A model generated the notes under the pieces. That model was not told the origin of the DNA and did no database searches. It was given only the letters and a program-made list of their open reading frames with translations. Shown here in pieces: positions 1 to 13,100 of a DNA stretch of 64,000 nucleotides (positions are counted from its first letter, which is position 1; the number at the start of each line of letters is the position of its first letter). The stretch covers positions 114,551,163-114,615,162 of the forward strand of contig OW121856.1 of assembly GCA_933228895.1 (NCBI GenBank). Direction: 5' to 3'. Source of the stretch: Platycnemis pennipes (Eukaryota; Arthropoda; Insecta; Odonata; Platycnemididae). The position numbers and the translations under genes were made by a program.

Positions 1-1135
1 AGAAGATGCTAGATTCAGCAAAAGCAAAGACAGATGAATCAAAAAATGCAATTGAAGGTCTGTATTTTGACGGCAGAATGGTTGAAACAATTAAACTGGA
101 GAAAATAGGCAAGAGGACATATCAATCTAAGGTTAGGGAGGAACATGTGTTGTTTGTTGTAAAGCCAGGCTCACAATTTTTCGGTTTTGTCTCCGCACAG
201 AAGGATCTGCAAGAAAAATTACATCTGCAATTCTTGATTTTTTTGCGAAAGAAAATATTGAACTTTCAAATTTAAAAGTGATTAGATGCGATGGCACCAA
301 AGTGAATACAGGTCAGGAAGGAAGCATCATCTGTTTGCTGGAAGCAAAACTCCGACGTCCTTTACAGTGGTCTATTTGCCAATTAAACTTGATTGACTTA
401 ACACTGCGGCAGTTGAGAGAAACATTAGACTAAGGGCCCAAATTTGTTTGCAAGACCTATTGTCTCCACCCTTCAAAACTGCCACACTCTTGATATCATA
501 TGATTCGAGCCAGTTCCAACAAAATTGTCCCACGAAGAAGACTTGAGATTGCTAAGCAGTGATCAGCAGTATCATCGGGAAATTTCTAATGCTGTGTCCC
601 AAGGATTTCGCTCGGAAAATTTGGCCAGATAAACTCCAAAAAATGTGGCTCATTCTCGTTAACTCACTACGGCCAGCCGACAACTGAGGCTATGCGTGTC
701 GAAAGAAAATTCATGTGCTAATTTATAAAATCTAGTGTCATTCAAAAAGTATACACACCTATCTGGTTTTCAGTGAAAAAAACCATTGAATACACGACGG
801 TGCTGTAAATTTATGGAAATTATTAAATTGATCAAGATATCTACCAGTAGATCTTAAAAGAGTCATTGATCCTGTTATTCAGAGAAACGGTTTTTTGGGC
901 ACTCAGAAAATTTACTCCTCCCAATGATTGCTGACAATGGAGAGGAAGTGTGAAGAGATGCGTGGAAAATAATCTTAGAGGCACGAAGAAATACGCGTGC
1001 GACGAAAATCCGAGAACTTTTGAGTTAACAGATTTTAAATTTGATGCAGAAGACTACAAGCTGCCGATAGAATGGGACGAGAACACCGACTCGTGCTCTA
1101 TCGCATCTCACGACTGAAGAAATTCGAGAATTACT
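1..1135 (+). pseudogene. decayed repetitive ORF, transposon-like
   Basis: An open stretch at 6-275 is followed by pieces of the same protein in other frames. Recognisable peptides are IEGLYFDGRMVETI, then RCDGTKVNTGQEGS near 290, RRPLQWSICQLN near 360, and LPIEWDENTDS near 1060. I know this peptide order from a repetitive protein family found in many arthropod genomes. I cannot name the transposon superfamily with certainty. Frameshifts and stops show it is dead, and the 5' part lies outside the window. Confidence concerns the call as a relic rather than the exact limits. Confidence 0.4.
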
Positions 1136-4100
1136 TGAGTAATACTCTACTGTGGAACGCAATTGTCCTTGTCACATGCAAGCTATTGAAATATTTGTGA
1201 AAGAGGTAACCCAAGCTTCATTGGCATCCGCAGCAACGAGAGACAATAAGAAATACTGAAAATACTAGAAAGCAGAACCAAAATGCCAACCTTCAAAACT
1301 TAGTCTCAGTTCATGCTGTGATATAGTGAGTAAGTTTTACATTTATCTGCTTGACTTCAAAAATAAAAAAAATCGATAATGACCTTAGTGTTCAATGAAA
1401 ATAATGTTTAAAGTCGAATAGTTGCACACAGATAAACCGACTGGTACTACAAAATGACCAATTTCTTATTTTTTCGAGAGCATATAATATGATAAAGGAA
1501 ATTCGTTCCTCTATTTTATGAGTGGGTGTGTGGGCGGGGGATTTCATAGTGCAGGTATGTACCTCAACGTGGTGAGCTCTGGTAACTACTTTAATTATTT
1601 TTGTATTCTTTCTCAATGCTGAAAAATAATAGTAGAAGTAGGGGATTAGGGCTAAACATCGGGGAGAGTTTCTTTACACCCCGAATGATGACGGTGTGTT
1701 ATATTACTTTCATACAGTTCTTCCGTAATTGTTATTCCCAGGAAATTGTTTAATTATCTAATATTAATGAGACCAACGACGGAAGACGCATCCGTGATGA
1801 GGTTTGTGAGTTGGCGGCGACCAGGCAGGAGGCGCGAGCCGGCAGAAGGCACGAGCGGCCTTCTGACCGTTCGGCGCCGCGACGCTGCGTGAGCGGTGCA
1901 TAATTATGCGCGGCCGCGCACTCAAAATAGACAATTTGTGGCTTAACGACTGCAGATACGTACAAATGGACGAAATTTTTGCCCTAAAGGGCCGTAACTC
2001 GGCAAAATACATAGGAAACCGCTATAAAAAAATTACTTTTTCCATTTTCAGCCCCCCTCCCCATAAATGGCCACGGCGCGAGGGTCTAGGGTTGACCTAG
2101 GGGCCCCAAATTTTTCTGGCCTCATTTTGAGTCACTTTGACAACTTTTTCCAGAGGGCCAAGTTTCTCCGCGAAAAATCGATTTTTCCGATCCGCCCTAG
2201 TGTACAAGCCACGCACTTCAACGGTGAAGGTTGATAGTTCCTTTTACACTTCATCGGCTACTAACGATGCTAACATTATAAATCAATAATTTTCGTTTTT
2301 CACTCTACTACACGAAAGCTTCAGCTGTGGTTCTATTCAGATTAGGTCTGCCTGCCTGCTCTTCATTCATTATATCTCAGAATTCTTTTAAACATTCGCT
2401 ATTGAATTGAAATGTGGGATATTTTTACTAATCGTTTTTCCTTTGCTTACGATCAAGCAAGGAGACTTGCGTCCAGCATTGCAGCTCCAGGTCAGGCCAC
2501 GCATCAAGCTGGAAGCTGCCTTCTTTCCCTCCTTTCCCCCTCGCTGTGGGTGGGGGTTACTCCATTCGCCCACTCACAAAAACAGCTGCGAGGCCCATGG
2601 TCTCGTAGTATCTTACGTCTGTTGTGAGGGTGATCCACCTGGGGTTCAAGGCCAAGGGCTGCGCGCGAAGACTAAACCTCGAATGAATCATCAGCTTTAC
2701 GCCGAATAGTCGCATCTTATCTTCCTCCTCCCTTACCCCAATTTGCTGCGTCAGCGGAGAGGGAAGACATGACTCTGGCGAGTGGAGCTTTTACCATGAA
2801 TCAAGATATGCCCGCAAAACAATATTTACGCTGAGTTAGACCCATCGGCGTGCACAGATTCCTTGAGATTGGGGAGGGAACTTCTTAAAGGGCCAAAGAG
2901 CTGGTATGGGGGGCCTGCAAAGTCAGCGTGGGGCATCTCATGCTAGCCTAGCGTTGAGGGGGTGGGACGGAAGGGCACTCGAAGGGGCCTGACATCCCGG
3001 AGGGCGGGCACGGGGGGCTCGGGTGTGAGGGGGATGGCTCGTGCCCACTCATAGAGCGGGAAGGGGGTCACGGAGGGTCACTTGAAGGGGAAATATAGCC
3101 AGTGTGGGAGGGATAGGTTAGCCGCAAGTGAGAGAGAAAGGTGATGGGGGAGAGTATGCCGAGGTTTTGGAGCAAAGGAGAAGGAGAGCTGGGTGAATTT
3201 TCCTGGTGGGGACTGCCTAGTGATTTCTCTTTTAGGATATTTCTTCGATCGCTATGTTGGAGTGAAAAGGGGAGGAGGGTACACCATTTTCCGATATAAA
3301 TATATATATGGGTGCTTGAGCGTTTTTTCCCATTGATTTTGCATGCGCCCGGAACTAGTCTTCCTTTAGAATTAATGTGCGTTAAACTAAATGGCCCTAT
3401 GAACCATGCGAACTCATACTTTCTCTGATTTTCTTCGCTGTTGGCGGTGGAAGAAGGGAAGGGAAATGCGTATGAAGAGCCTTGCTCGATGACTACATCA
3501 AAACGCTCAATGAGGACGGTAAATTAAACATGAGTCCTTCGATGATAACTTTTGCCACCCGGAATAATTATGCCGTCAAGCAAGGTTGAGTGTAATAAGT
3601 CTGAAATAGTGAGAAGAAAAAAAGCTTCCGTGGGTTATATTCACGACTGAATCTACAGCTCGAACAACATAGCACCATCTCCGATACATGTCATAGTTAT
3701 TGCAAACGATTTCTATACCAGGAATATTCATCATGGATTTATGTTTGGGAAAACTGGTAACAAAAATGCCAGGGATCATGAGAGGAAAATGCTGGTTGTA
3801 GCAATTAGTCTCTCGCCGGCGAGTATATCCGTACACGACTACTTTACATTTTTTTACTCGTTGGCAACTCTGTGCACTCGTGGTAACAAAGCAAAACGCA
3901 TTTTTTGTCCGATTGGTTCCATATTTTATGAACTACGATACCTACGATTCAAAGTCGTCCTTAAGGTCTGGTTTCACTGGGGCGTCCAGCGGCCACGTCC
4001 AACAGTCGCGTCTGGACGTCGCGGCTAGACGACGCGGCCGGGTGGTTTCATTCAGGCGTCTACATCCTATTTCCGCGGCTGGGCGATGTGGGAGAATGTG

Positions 4101-4402
4101 TATTTAGTTAAATTACAAATTTACGTTTTCTTTACTCGTAAGCAACTCTGTGGACTCGTGGTCACAAAGCCGAACGCATTTTATGTCAGATTGGTTTCAT
4201 ATTTTATGAGCTACGATGCCTACGATTCAAAGTCGTCCTTACTATTGTAGCATTGAAAAATGAGATATCGTTCAGGTAATACATTCAGTGCAGATTGTAT
4301 TCGGCGACGATGATTAATTAGATGCTTAACTCTGACAAGGAGCGCCGGAAAACGTTACTGTGATCCATCATCATTCGTATAAACGAGTAACTTTTTCACG
4401 TC
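1136..4402. other. no gene recognised
   Basis: Non-coding host DNA. The open frames present are short and look like chance. It contains a GC-rich patch at about 1800-1920, a G-rich stretch with many GGGG runs at about 2870-3200, and a GC-rich repeat-like patch at 3970-4070. I see no exon signals that fit a known protein. Confidence 0.5.
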
Positions 4403-4565
4403 GGGACCAAGATCCGAGGTTCGTAATTTTAAAACTTCGTTATTTCGTAATATCGCGTACTGTTACATACACTTAGATACCCTTTTGGTCGGGACCGAAT
4501 ATTTTGCTTCGTAAAATCAAAATTTCGTAATTTCGAAGTTCGTATTTTCGAGTTTCTACTGTATT
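4403..4565 (+). repeat. dispersed repeat, copy 1 (second copy at 19416-19566)
   Basis: Starts with GTCGGGACCAAGATCCGAGG and ends with GAGTTTCTACTGTATT. The same sequence, about 80-85% similar by eye and in the same orientation, is at 19416-19566 inside a metaxin-1 intron. It has no coding content and is probably a short non-autonomous transposon or its end. Confidence 0.6.
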
Positions 4566-4842
4566 TCCAAACAACCCTTCTCTCTTTCCTCGCAATAGCT
4601 GAGATCTCGTTTTAACCATGCTCGTTATAAATGAGTTTGACTGTATTAATGAAAATGAACTTATAATGTTTCTTTTAACTGCAATCTAAAGAATACTTGA
4701 ACAGGTTTAAAAAATGTATTGATGTTTTGTTTGATGAGTACGTGATTAGGAAAGTGAATTTTATATTAGAAGTAATAAGATATAGTTATTGCATCTGTAA
4801 ATCTTGATCCACATAGAAGATAGGAAGTTGATTTTTGATGTC

Positions 4843-5337
4843 CTAAGTTGATGACCTAAAATGGCCTTGGCACGCTCTGCATCTTGTGTCCATCACATTT
4901 GCCCCAAAGATGAGATGACGGTACACTAGGGTTTTGATGGCACTATTTTGGCATGCAATCATGAATCCCTCAGTTTCGGACTTCAGACCAGCAGAGCACA
5001 CAAAAGCAAATGTCAGCTCCTTTGATAGCCCATGCATTTCCAAGTTTTGATAGAAACTCTCATGCATGGGCTTCTCGGTATCCTTGCAGAGCAGGGTCTT
5101 TTGCTCCGCTTTCTTTGTTTCAAGCTTTAACACGTCTGCCTTCAGCGACAAGATTGATATGTCACATGCTTCTCCGCTGGAAGTAAGGTCCAAGACCAAA
5201 CTGAGGCTGTCTGCTGCCTGGAAGAGAAGGTGAACCTTTCTCTTGCTACTTTTTCCTCCAGGGTCTTTTGTGTTCCATCTTGGCTCCTTCGTCATTCTCT
5301 TCATCTTCTTGTATTGCAGGAGGCTGTCCAAGTTCAC
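4843..5337 (-). pseudogene. non-LTR retrotransposon ORF, C-terminal fragment
   Basis: A 164-codon open frame. Its last third (HGLSKELTFAFVCSAGLKS, then TEGFMIACQNSAIKTLVYRH and a Cys-x2-Cys near the end) resembles the C-terminal region of arthropod non-LTR retrotransposon polyproteins, where it follows the reverse transcriptase. The upstream part is Lys-rich and not recognised. It lies downstream, on the same strand, of the endonuclease relic at 5400-6185. The two may be one internally deleted element or two different insertions. No reverse transcriptase catalytic YxDD motif is present. Confidence 0.45.
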
Positions 5338-5399
5338 TATTTATACAAGTTCTAGGTCTTGCACTGATTAACTTGGTTCTTACATCTTGTTCTGACAAG

Positions 5400-6185
5400 G
5401 ATGTAGACAATCTGGTATCTTGTTTGTTCCCTGGTATCTTCTTTGCCTGTGTTGCTTGAAGAGGGTGCTTGCTATCACCATGATTTTCTCTTTACAGAAC
5501 TCCACCAGCCGGCATTTCTTTTTCCCAAACTGAACTCACCCGAGTTACAGCCCTCTCCAACCACGTTGCAGTCTCCCATAACCGTTAGCTTCTCCTTCCT
5601 CTTTACTTCATCCAGGGCACGGGTGGTGAACCTTTGGCGATTGAGTGCCAGAGTTTATGAAATATAAGAGTATAACTTTCTCAACTCACGTGCCAGCCCA
5701 TCAAGTGAGATAGAGGTATCGATCCATCGCCCTCCCAGCTCCACGTGCCGAAATATTGCCCTGCGTGCCATTTTGGCCACGCGGGCCATAGGCTTGCCAC
5801 CCCTGGTCTAGGACCTATTCCAGTTGCTCATAGCTTTCTTTTACGTCCTCTTCAGTGTGGGTGGACGTCGGCATATACACCTGCACTATCACTGTGTGCT
5901 CTCCTTCTAACTTCATCACCAGAATCCTTTTGTTAGAACTTGATTCTTCTAGCCCATTCCTTCTTCAGTAATAATTCCACTGCCGCTATCTTCTGGCCGT
6001 CTCCTGAGTATATTGTCCTGGAATCGTCACTCCAGGAGTCGTCGGCCCCAGCCCACTGTATTTCGCTCACTCCCATGATGTCTCTCCATCTCCATCTTAA
6101 CACACACTCCTAGTGATCTTGCGTTCCATGTCCCAATTCTGCGTTTCTCTCTCTTGACTGACGTTCCCCTGCCAGAGATCCGATC
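5400..6185 (-). pseudogene. LINE endonuclease (APE-type) relic
   Basis: On the minus strand this stretch aligns by eye with the better-preserved LINE at 21150-22570. Shared landmarks are the reverse complement of TCTCCCATAACCGTTAGCTT near 5572 and of the 5870-6150 segment. In translation, pieces such as ASTLFKQHRQRRYQGTNK correspond to the NTWFRHHPRRRYTCNMPG motif of the other copy, near the end of the endonuclease domain. Frames are broken throughout. It is a dead copy of the same or a closely related family. Confidence 0.5.
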
Positions 6186-6544
6186 GGGGGACTATTTTAC
6201 CTCACAAATATTTTACCAGTAGGAATGCTAAGCTGCTTCATCCAGGGAGACAAGTGTTGGTTTACCATTGCTGTCCACATTGCAGCTGAATCTGTGACTA
6301 ATCCTCCAGACCTGCACCTCCTCATGGAGAATTTGCTGCCTCTCACCATTGAGGTGTTTTGGTGTGAGAGCCGAATTTCATGTTGCCTTGTTCTGGAAAA
6401 AATAATTTTTCCAGAAGCTGCAAAATATTTGGCGTCACTGGGAATCGAATCGATGATCCTAAGTTCGTCAATGTGGCTCTCTGCACCCAATGGATGCAGG
6501 CAACAGAGAATACATTCTTTCCTTCAATCACCTCCATAACTCAC

Positions 6545-8300
6545 TTATGACCTATCTTGTGAACATATTTCCTCCCCTGGATATAGAGGAACCTTGCAGA
6601 ATCCACAGATATACCGAGTTTCCTTCCTAAGTTTATTTGCGGAACAAACTCGACACATCCGTGATGGATATTTCTTCTTCCCATACCCCACTATCCTCTC
6701 TAGTGTGTGTTTCACCATTCCCCTGCTAGCCTTGCTGGGTTATATCGACGAGGCGCTCGCTGAGTCGGGCCCTCCTCTCTCGCGGTCCTTGTCGTCATCG
6801 CTGGAAGACGCACTCCTTCCCTCCTCACACTCAGCCCAACCCTTGGCTACTTCCAAAACAAATTTTTTGAAAGTCACACGACTAGATGTGTTCAAGGTTT
6901 TGTACACTACAAAAGAATTAAATTAGGCACTGTTGATTAACCACAGCACAACTTTTTTTGTCCACTTCATAGTTTTTCAAGGCACTGAAAAGTATGCCAA
7001 GTACATATCTGCTCTACCTACTCCTCCCATGTACTTATTATATTCCAAAATACATGTCAGTTTTTTCTGTATTTCTCCCATCCTTCCTTCGCCCATATTC
7101 GAGTCATGAATTGTGGAAATCATCCTCACCTCCCTCTTGTCCTTCCACGCAAGCAACAAAACTTCCCCCCTTTTACAGAACGTTTAGTCACCTTTCTTCA
7201 TACTTTTAATTTCATTTCTAAAATCAGTGGGAAGTCCCCTGTTGGCACGAATGGTTCCACAAACACGTGATTTTTTGCTAGAAGATTTTCTGCTATTTGT
7301 ACGCTGTTATAATTATTGTCTTGGAATACATGATGCCAACGGTGTAAATATGGATCTAGAAGAGTCAATATGGTTTCCTCTAATTTTTTCCCCTCAGCTG
7401 TGTATATTTCTATGTTGCAAATATAGCCAGTTTCACTCTCACACACCATGGTGTGAATGCATTCACACCAATAATCCGTACTTCACCAATTTCCCTGGAT
7501 TATATGTTCTAAACCTCAGTCTTCCCCTCCAAGGTATTACTCCTTCATCGAGAGAGAGAGATCACGTTTAGGCATGTAAACTGTTTTAAATTTTTCTAAG
7601 AAATATGCTAGAATTGGCCTGATTTTATATAATCTATCGGAAGATTCCAAATTTGATTCATTATCACTGAAATGCCAAGAATTCCAAAGTTGTTCAAATC
7701 TGTTCCTGCTGAGCAAATTACTAAAAATAGGAGTACTGATAAATTCATCTGTGCTCCAATATTCCTTAATTGAATCTTTCCTAATTTTTCCCATCAAAAT
7801 AATTATTGCTAAGAAAACTTTCATCTCTCCCACCGTTACATTTTTCCTTTCCCAGTTTTCTGCGAGTACTTGTATCTGCCTTCATTCAGCATGTGATACA
7901 AGTTGGTCTCATTGCACATCATTTCAAGAAGATCATCCCCAAAAAATAATATTTCTACTTCTAAAACACAATCACAATTATCAGGTGCAATCGTGATTCC
8001 TGTCACTCCCTGAAAATCTTCCAATCTTCTTGGGGGGCCAATTTCATTCCATGTCACAGAGGCATCCCTCACTAAGCGACCATCGCAGTCACTTACTTCA
8101 GAATCACTATCATCAGTGTAAACTAACTGTGCAACCTTTCTTTTAGATTGTGTTCCACTAATGTCATAACCAATTTCACTATCTGCGCTCTCGCACTCAT
8201 CCACACAATCATCTGGCACGTCCGATAATATGTCAACACAAAGTTCTTCGCATACATATATCCTTCTCTGTCATTCCACAAGATGCACCACCACTAGTTG
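6545..8300 (-). pseudogene. piggyBac-like transposase pseudogene
   Basis: Reading right to left, pieces of one DDE_Tnp_1_7 transposase follow in order: an acidic N-terminus (about 8260-7836, Asp/Glu/Ser-rich), the core piece MKVFLAIIILMGKIRKDSIK with YWSTDEF and DRLYKIRPIL (7833-7537), the catalytic-domain piece ETGYICNIEIYTAEGKKLEE with LLDPYLHRWHHVFQDN (7449-7198), LAWKDKREVRMISTIHDS and NKYMGGVGRADMYLAYFSV (7159-6977), then KWTKKVVLWLINSA, a stop, and FNSFVVYKTLN (about 6990-6890). The C-terminal cysteine domain with CRVCSAN and YICGFCKVPLY lies at about 6650-6545. Several frame changes, one internal stop and a missing piece between 7537 and 7449 show it is inactive. The family cuts and pastes at TTAA. 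Confidence 0.85.
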
Positions 8301-9194
8301 ACGTCATCATTATAGAATTCTAATAAGGGCTTATTATTTCTGGAGTAACTTCTCGGGAGACAAGATATACAGGAATTATTGCTGGAAATTATTGCAATCT
8401 GCCCGGCTTTAACGTATGTATGCACTTTTATAGGGTAAAAGCACAGCTCATTTCAACTAAGGAAATGATTTTCCAGTCAAGTACATGACTTGAGATCTCT
8501 AAAGAAGAGAGCACAGAACACAAGAAAGTTCCAGAGGAGACTAATATGCATTGTAAGAGAAACGCTTGAGCATAACAAAGATAAGCATTGTGGCCATCTG
8601 GTCCTTTTCTACCAAGGACCGAAAGATAGAGTGAACGCTGGAAGGCTTCTCATAGATCCTTGGCCCTCTGCAGCTAATGTGTTTACGTTGAACAATGTAG
8701 ATAGGATGCCTTGTGAGGAACCAGGTCATAGCGAGTGTGAAAGCCAGCCATGAATACGGACGGATCCAGATGGCATATTCATTAACCTCTTTAGGCCGCT
8801 ATACATAATGCGATTGGAAAATTACCGAAGAATAGATTTGGCATTAGCACTGACTGAATAAAAACAATCCGATTATAAATCTTCTTTATTTGGTAAATGT
8901 ATATAATTTATGATTTCAGAACACTGGAAATATTACAGAGCTAGAGTATTGGAAAAATAATATTTAATTGAGTTTTTTTCATGTGGTGACGATTAGTGAA
9001 CTTTTATTCATGTATGTTATGAATCGCTGAAAATGAGTAACGTTCATTTAAAAAATTCTTAAAAATAAAAATTTTAATGGAAGAAAACTGTTCTAAATGA
9101 TTGAAAGAACATTCCTAAATACACTAGAAGCAAACGGGAAAATAAGTAACTGCATTAAATTAATCAGAATAAGTTATGTTCTCACATGCGAAAA
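8301..9194. other. AT-rich non-coding stretch
   Basis: No gene recognised. Short chance frames only. This lies between the N-terminus of the piggyBac relic and the palindromic repeats at 9195-9310, so at least part may be the 5' non-coding arm of that transposon. Confidence 0.4.
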
Positions 9195-9310
9195 CACGGA
9201 AATCTCCGTGACCGGTCCTCAGCGTTCGGCACGCTAAACACGGAAATCTCCGTGACCGGTCCTCAGCGTTCGGCACGCAAAACACGGAGATTTCCGTGAT
9301 CGGTCTGCAA
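9195..9310. repeat. tandem palindromic repeat (about 51 bp x 2.4)
   Basis: The 16-nt palindrome CACGGAAATCTCCGTG is followed by ACCGGTCCTCAGCGTTCGG and repeats at about 9195, 9238 and 9284, with the third unit slightly diverged (CACGGAGATTTCCGTG). It ends just before CAACGTGTTAACA. Subterminal repeats next to a TTAA site fit the end of a piggyBac-type element. Confidence 0.75.
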
Positions 9311-9314
9311 CGTG

Positions 9315-9318
9315 TTAA
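9315..9318. other. candidate TTAA end of the piggyBac relic
   Basis: On the minus strand the sequence reads TTAACACGTTGCAGACCG and leads into the palindromic repeats, then toward the transposase N-terminus. TTAA is the family's target duplication. The matching opposite end near 6200-6540 was not found, so this is an inference. Confidence 0.3.
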
Positions 9319-9777
9319 CACTCACTACAATGCTACTTACCTCTTACTCTCAGGAACTTACCACCTCTCTTTTCTAGGAGCACCAGGATTTGCATTCTTG
9401 TTCTGATCATGATGATGCCAATAGTTGCTCCAAGGATAAAAAATTAGAAATTGTTCCGTTTCGTAACTTTTTGCTATGGGTATTTATTTATTAAAGATTT
9501 AAAAAATAAAAGTTTAATGCAGTGCATTAAATGCCTTTATATTTTAATGTCTCAGTTAGTGCATAGATAAACCTATCGTTGATTCAGATGGTCAAACTCT
9601 AAATAGCAGATGGTCCCCCTGGCATGTTCTTGGGAGAAAGGATTGTAGTACATATTCCACCCTGGCATGTGTTTGTACATTTCTGCGAAATCAGTTTTCC
9701 TAAGAGAATTGTCATTAATGCATATTTAATGTATATTTTGGCGAAATGCATATTTCCATTGGAACCTTTGTCCACAG

Positions 9778-9970
9778 GCCGCAAGATGTTGTGGTGTTTG
9801 TGGTGGGTGGCACGACGTACGAGGAATCGTTGGCAGTGCACCAGCTGAACAGCAGCCAAGGGGCAAATGTCACCTTGGGCGGCACTACCATTCACAACTT
9901 TGATTCGTTCATGGAGGAGGTGAAGATTGCAATGCACGGCACCAACTGGCGCTACGGCAGGGAGCTGTGA
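9778..9970 (+). CDS. Vps45: Vps45, last coding exon (partial gene)
   Basis: The exon opens after the acceptor TTTGTCCACAG at 9777, in phase 2, and ends in TGA at 9968-9970. It encodes PQDVVVFVVGGTTYEESLAV followed by LGGTTIHNFDSFMEEV, which is the strongly conserved C-terminal end of Vps45. This Sec1/Munc18-family protein binds syntaxin-type SNAREs on endosome and trans-Golgi membranes and promotes their fusion. The exon gives about 64 residues. Upstream exons were not found in the 9.7 kb to its left, so they are probably outside the window. It is convergent with metaxin-1: the two stop codons are only 154 bp apart. Confidence 0.85.
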
Positions 9971-10008
9971 ATGCTCCAAAATCATGGCCACAGTGTAATG
10001 TTCTCACA

Positions 10009-10014
10009 TTTATT
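10009..10014 (-). promoter_or_regulatory. candidate poly(A) signal of metaxin-1
   Basis: AATAAA on the minus strand, about 110 bp after the metaxin-1 stop codon. It lies between the two convergent stop codons. Confidence 0.45.
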
Positions 10015-10124
10015 TAAATTGATACATGCTAAAGTATTTACACAGTTCTTTGGAAGGACAGCAAAGTAAGGGAAACTTAGAGGAGTGACCAAACTCATGA
10101 GGAAGGCATTTTAGCATCACTTAC

Positions 10125-13100
10125 TCAGCTGTCATCGCCTTCATCATTATGGTCAAACAAGTCGGAATATCCTTCAGATGTATCTTCAGCGCTGGGAGCG
10201 CTTTTTGTCGATACCTGTGAGTGTGAAAGAAAATAAAGTGAAGCTGGTGACCACAGAATGAGAAATGTCATTTTAATTTTATTTATTCTATTCTCTCATG
10301 CTAACAGAGTAGTAGAAAAAGTTTTTGCATGAATTTGACATTCAGGTGCTTACTGAGACTAGTCCTGTTGAAAATGCATAAGTCGCCATGGCAATCGTAG
10401 CAAACAGACCAGCAAAAACTTGATTCCTTCTCTTGTACGGGAAATCTGAGTCTGTGTCCTTGCCGGGGGAATGTCCATTGTCCGTCCTTGGCTGCGCAGG
10501 TTTTGAAGACACTGCAACAAGGCAAAGAGACAGTTTGCACAAACGAGGAAGCAACTCAAGCCATGAATGCCTTGCGTATGGAATAATGAATTTATACCTC
10601 TGTAGGGACTGAAGGCAAGACAGAAATGCTTCTGTTTGGACAAAATGGCTGAATGGCCACTGAAGTGTCGTGGGACACTTGAATGCTATGCGTCAGGTCC
10701 AGTTTTGGGGCTGTGCATCATGTGAGCTCTGCTCTTTGTCAAAGAGGAACATTATTTTACTGCAAAGCATGAGACGGCTGGAGGGGAGGGATGAGGAGAA
10801 GACACGTGGAACGAAGAGAGCTGTGGTGGGGGAGGGTGTGAACCTTCTGTGGCAAATAGTGCGAGGCAAGGAGGAGCAGATGGGAGGAGACAATGATGGC
10901 ATTCCCAGGGTTGGGGGGGGGCCACCCTGGAGAGTATCCTTAGGGTTCACTCACACTCGACGAGGGTGAAATGAAATGCAACTGAAGTCAAAGACGATGA
11001 AAGCAGTGAAAGTAAACCCCTTAGGCCCATGACACACGTGGCGGATTTTGATGTGGCGGTGGATGAATCAACTGCCGCCGTGGCCTACCAAACAATGTAA
11101 TTCTATTGGACATGACACACTTGGGCCTTGGCGGCACGCACCACCAAGTCGACAGAGGTTTTCACCGTGACTTTTCAGGCTGCGTGGCGGTACATCAGTG
11201 GAGCAGAGTTTCAAGTGGAGCACGTCAGACGTGACTTGTTGCACTGTGGACTCGCCTTTTGACTGATCATTGCGGAACAACTTGTACTCTAGCACACGCG
11301 TTTGTGGGCATATACATACAAACTTTTTAAAACTGTACTTCATTTGTTTTTAACAAATGGTTTGCATAATTTTGGATTACTAACCTTATTAAGTCTTGGT
11401 TTATTTGAAATATTATCCTAGTTTGATGATAATTGCAGCCAATTTTTGCTGATGAGTTGGCGCACAGTGTCACAAGACTTGTGTATGCAGTCATGGCAGG
11501 TAAAAAAGAAGTTACCATTTTTGGAATTTTGAGCGTTAGGTTGCCTAAAGGGCTGATACCTGACTAGCCTCGAGAGGCCATCGGCCGAGTGATAAACGAG
11601 CACCAGTTGGGTGTTGTCGAATTGCGAATGTGAGCACTCAGGTTCAGGCAGCAAGTGAGTGAGGTCAGTCTAGTACCAACTGATACTTCAAAATCACGCA
11701 GAGATTGTGTTTTTTGATCAAATTATCTTTTTATAAATGTAATCACCAGGGGAAGAACGTCCAATTCAATATATTATATACTGATAAGCATAATATAGGT
11801 ACTTAAGTTATTTCAATTTGTGACAATAATACGTATCGAAAATGTGAAAAATTCATAAACAAATATTTATCCAAGATCAAAACTTAAATATTCCTGTCAT
11901 TTGTGCATTGAAACGTAGAGCAAAGTGTTTTAGTCATCTTATTTATGAAATAAAGGAAAACTTCGATGGACTAACAGCAAATACAACTGTTATGAATAAT
12001 AAATGAAGGAAACTCAAGTGTGTAAGCAGTAACACCTTAGGTAAAACAAAGTATACTATCTAATTTTTGGATTTTTACTTAAACTACTGATAAACAGCTT
12101 CTGCAATAAAGCATTATGACATTCTCATAATGTATAATTTTTTTATTTTCATTTTGGCTAGAGATGGGTCGAATAGCAGATTTCTCGAATTCCAATATTA
12201 AACCATGACGAATATCTCGAATTTCAAATAATAGACTTACTATTGATATGCTGAATGTTATTCTACAAATTAATTTGTTGCCTTCTGTAGCAAAAAGCTA
12301 CAAGTTGATTACATTTTTGAAAAATTCTGGTTTTAAATTAACAAATATATAATAAAATATTTTTCTGCCCATTATGGACTGTGGGACTTATGAACTTTTA
12401 TAAGCGCTAATAAGTGAGCAGAAAGTGTGAATACACTTTCACGTTCTGTCCAGTCTGAAATAATTAATATGATGTTCATCAACACGCCAAATACCCTCAT
12501 GCATTAGCACATTTCAGTAGGAACCCATAGTGCGTGGTTGCACCCAACAGGTTAAGGACTTTTCGTGCAAGTTGAAGGCGCAAGTGTGCGCTGCAACACC
12601 TTCCAGGGGAACACTAGGCTAAGTTAGTTCATTCCGTAGGTCACTGTTGTTCATTTATTGTAACAAATCTTCATTTGCAATTGTTACACCTCTCAAGAAC
12701 ATGCATGCGATACCTTACGTTGGCGCACACTCAATAATTAATTGTGACGACAATGACCAAAGAGTACGTTGTGTGTGCAGCCCACGCAAAAATACTCGAG
12801 TTGAGCTTTCTACCTCAACAACGGAAGAAGCGATATTCATGTAGAGCATATCAGCGAGTATATTATTCAGTTTTTTGTTTAATGCAGGTAGCAGACTTTT
12901 TTTAATGACCTGCAGTGAGGATGAAAAATGGCAAAACTTTTTTCAAGTCACAGAGGCCTGCGTCACTTTGTCATAACAATATGAATTGCACAAATGAAAG
13001 GGAATTTTGAAAGAATATGAATCGTACTTTTGCCATGACGTCCTAATTAAGTTTCAAATATTTACTTTATTTAAGTTATTCTAGTCAATTTACGAAACAG

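Noticed and set aside
1..9777. Upstream exons of Vps45
   Set aside because: Searched by eye for known Vps45 segments on the plus strand; none found, so they are either outside the window or too diverged to see.
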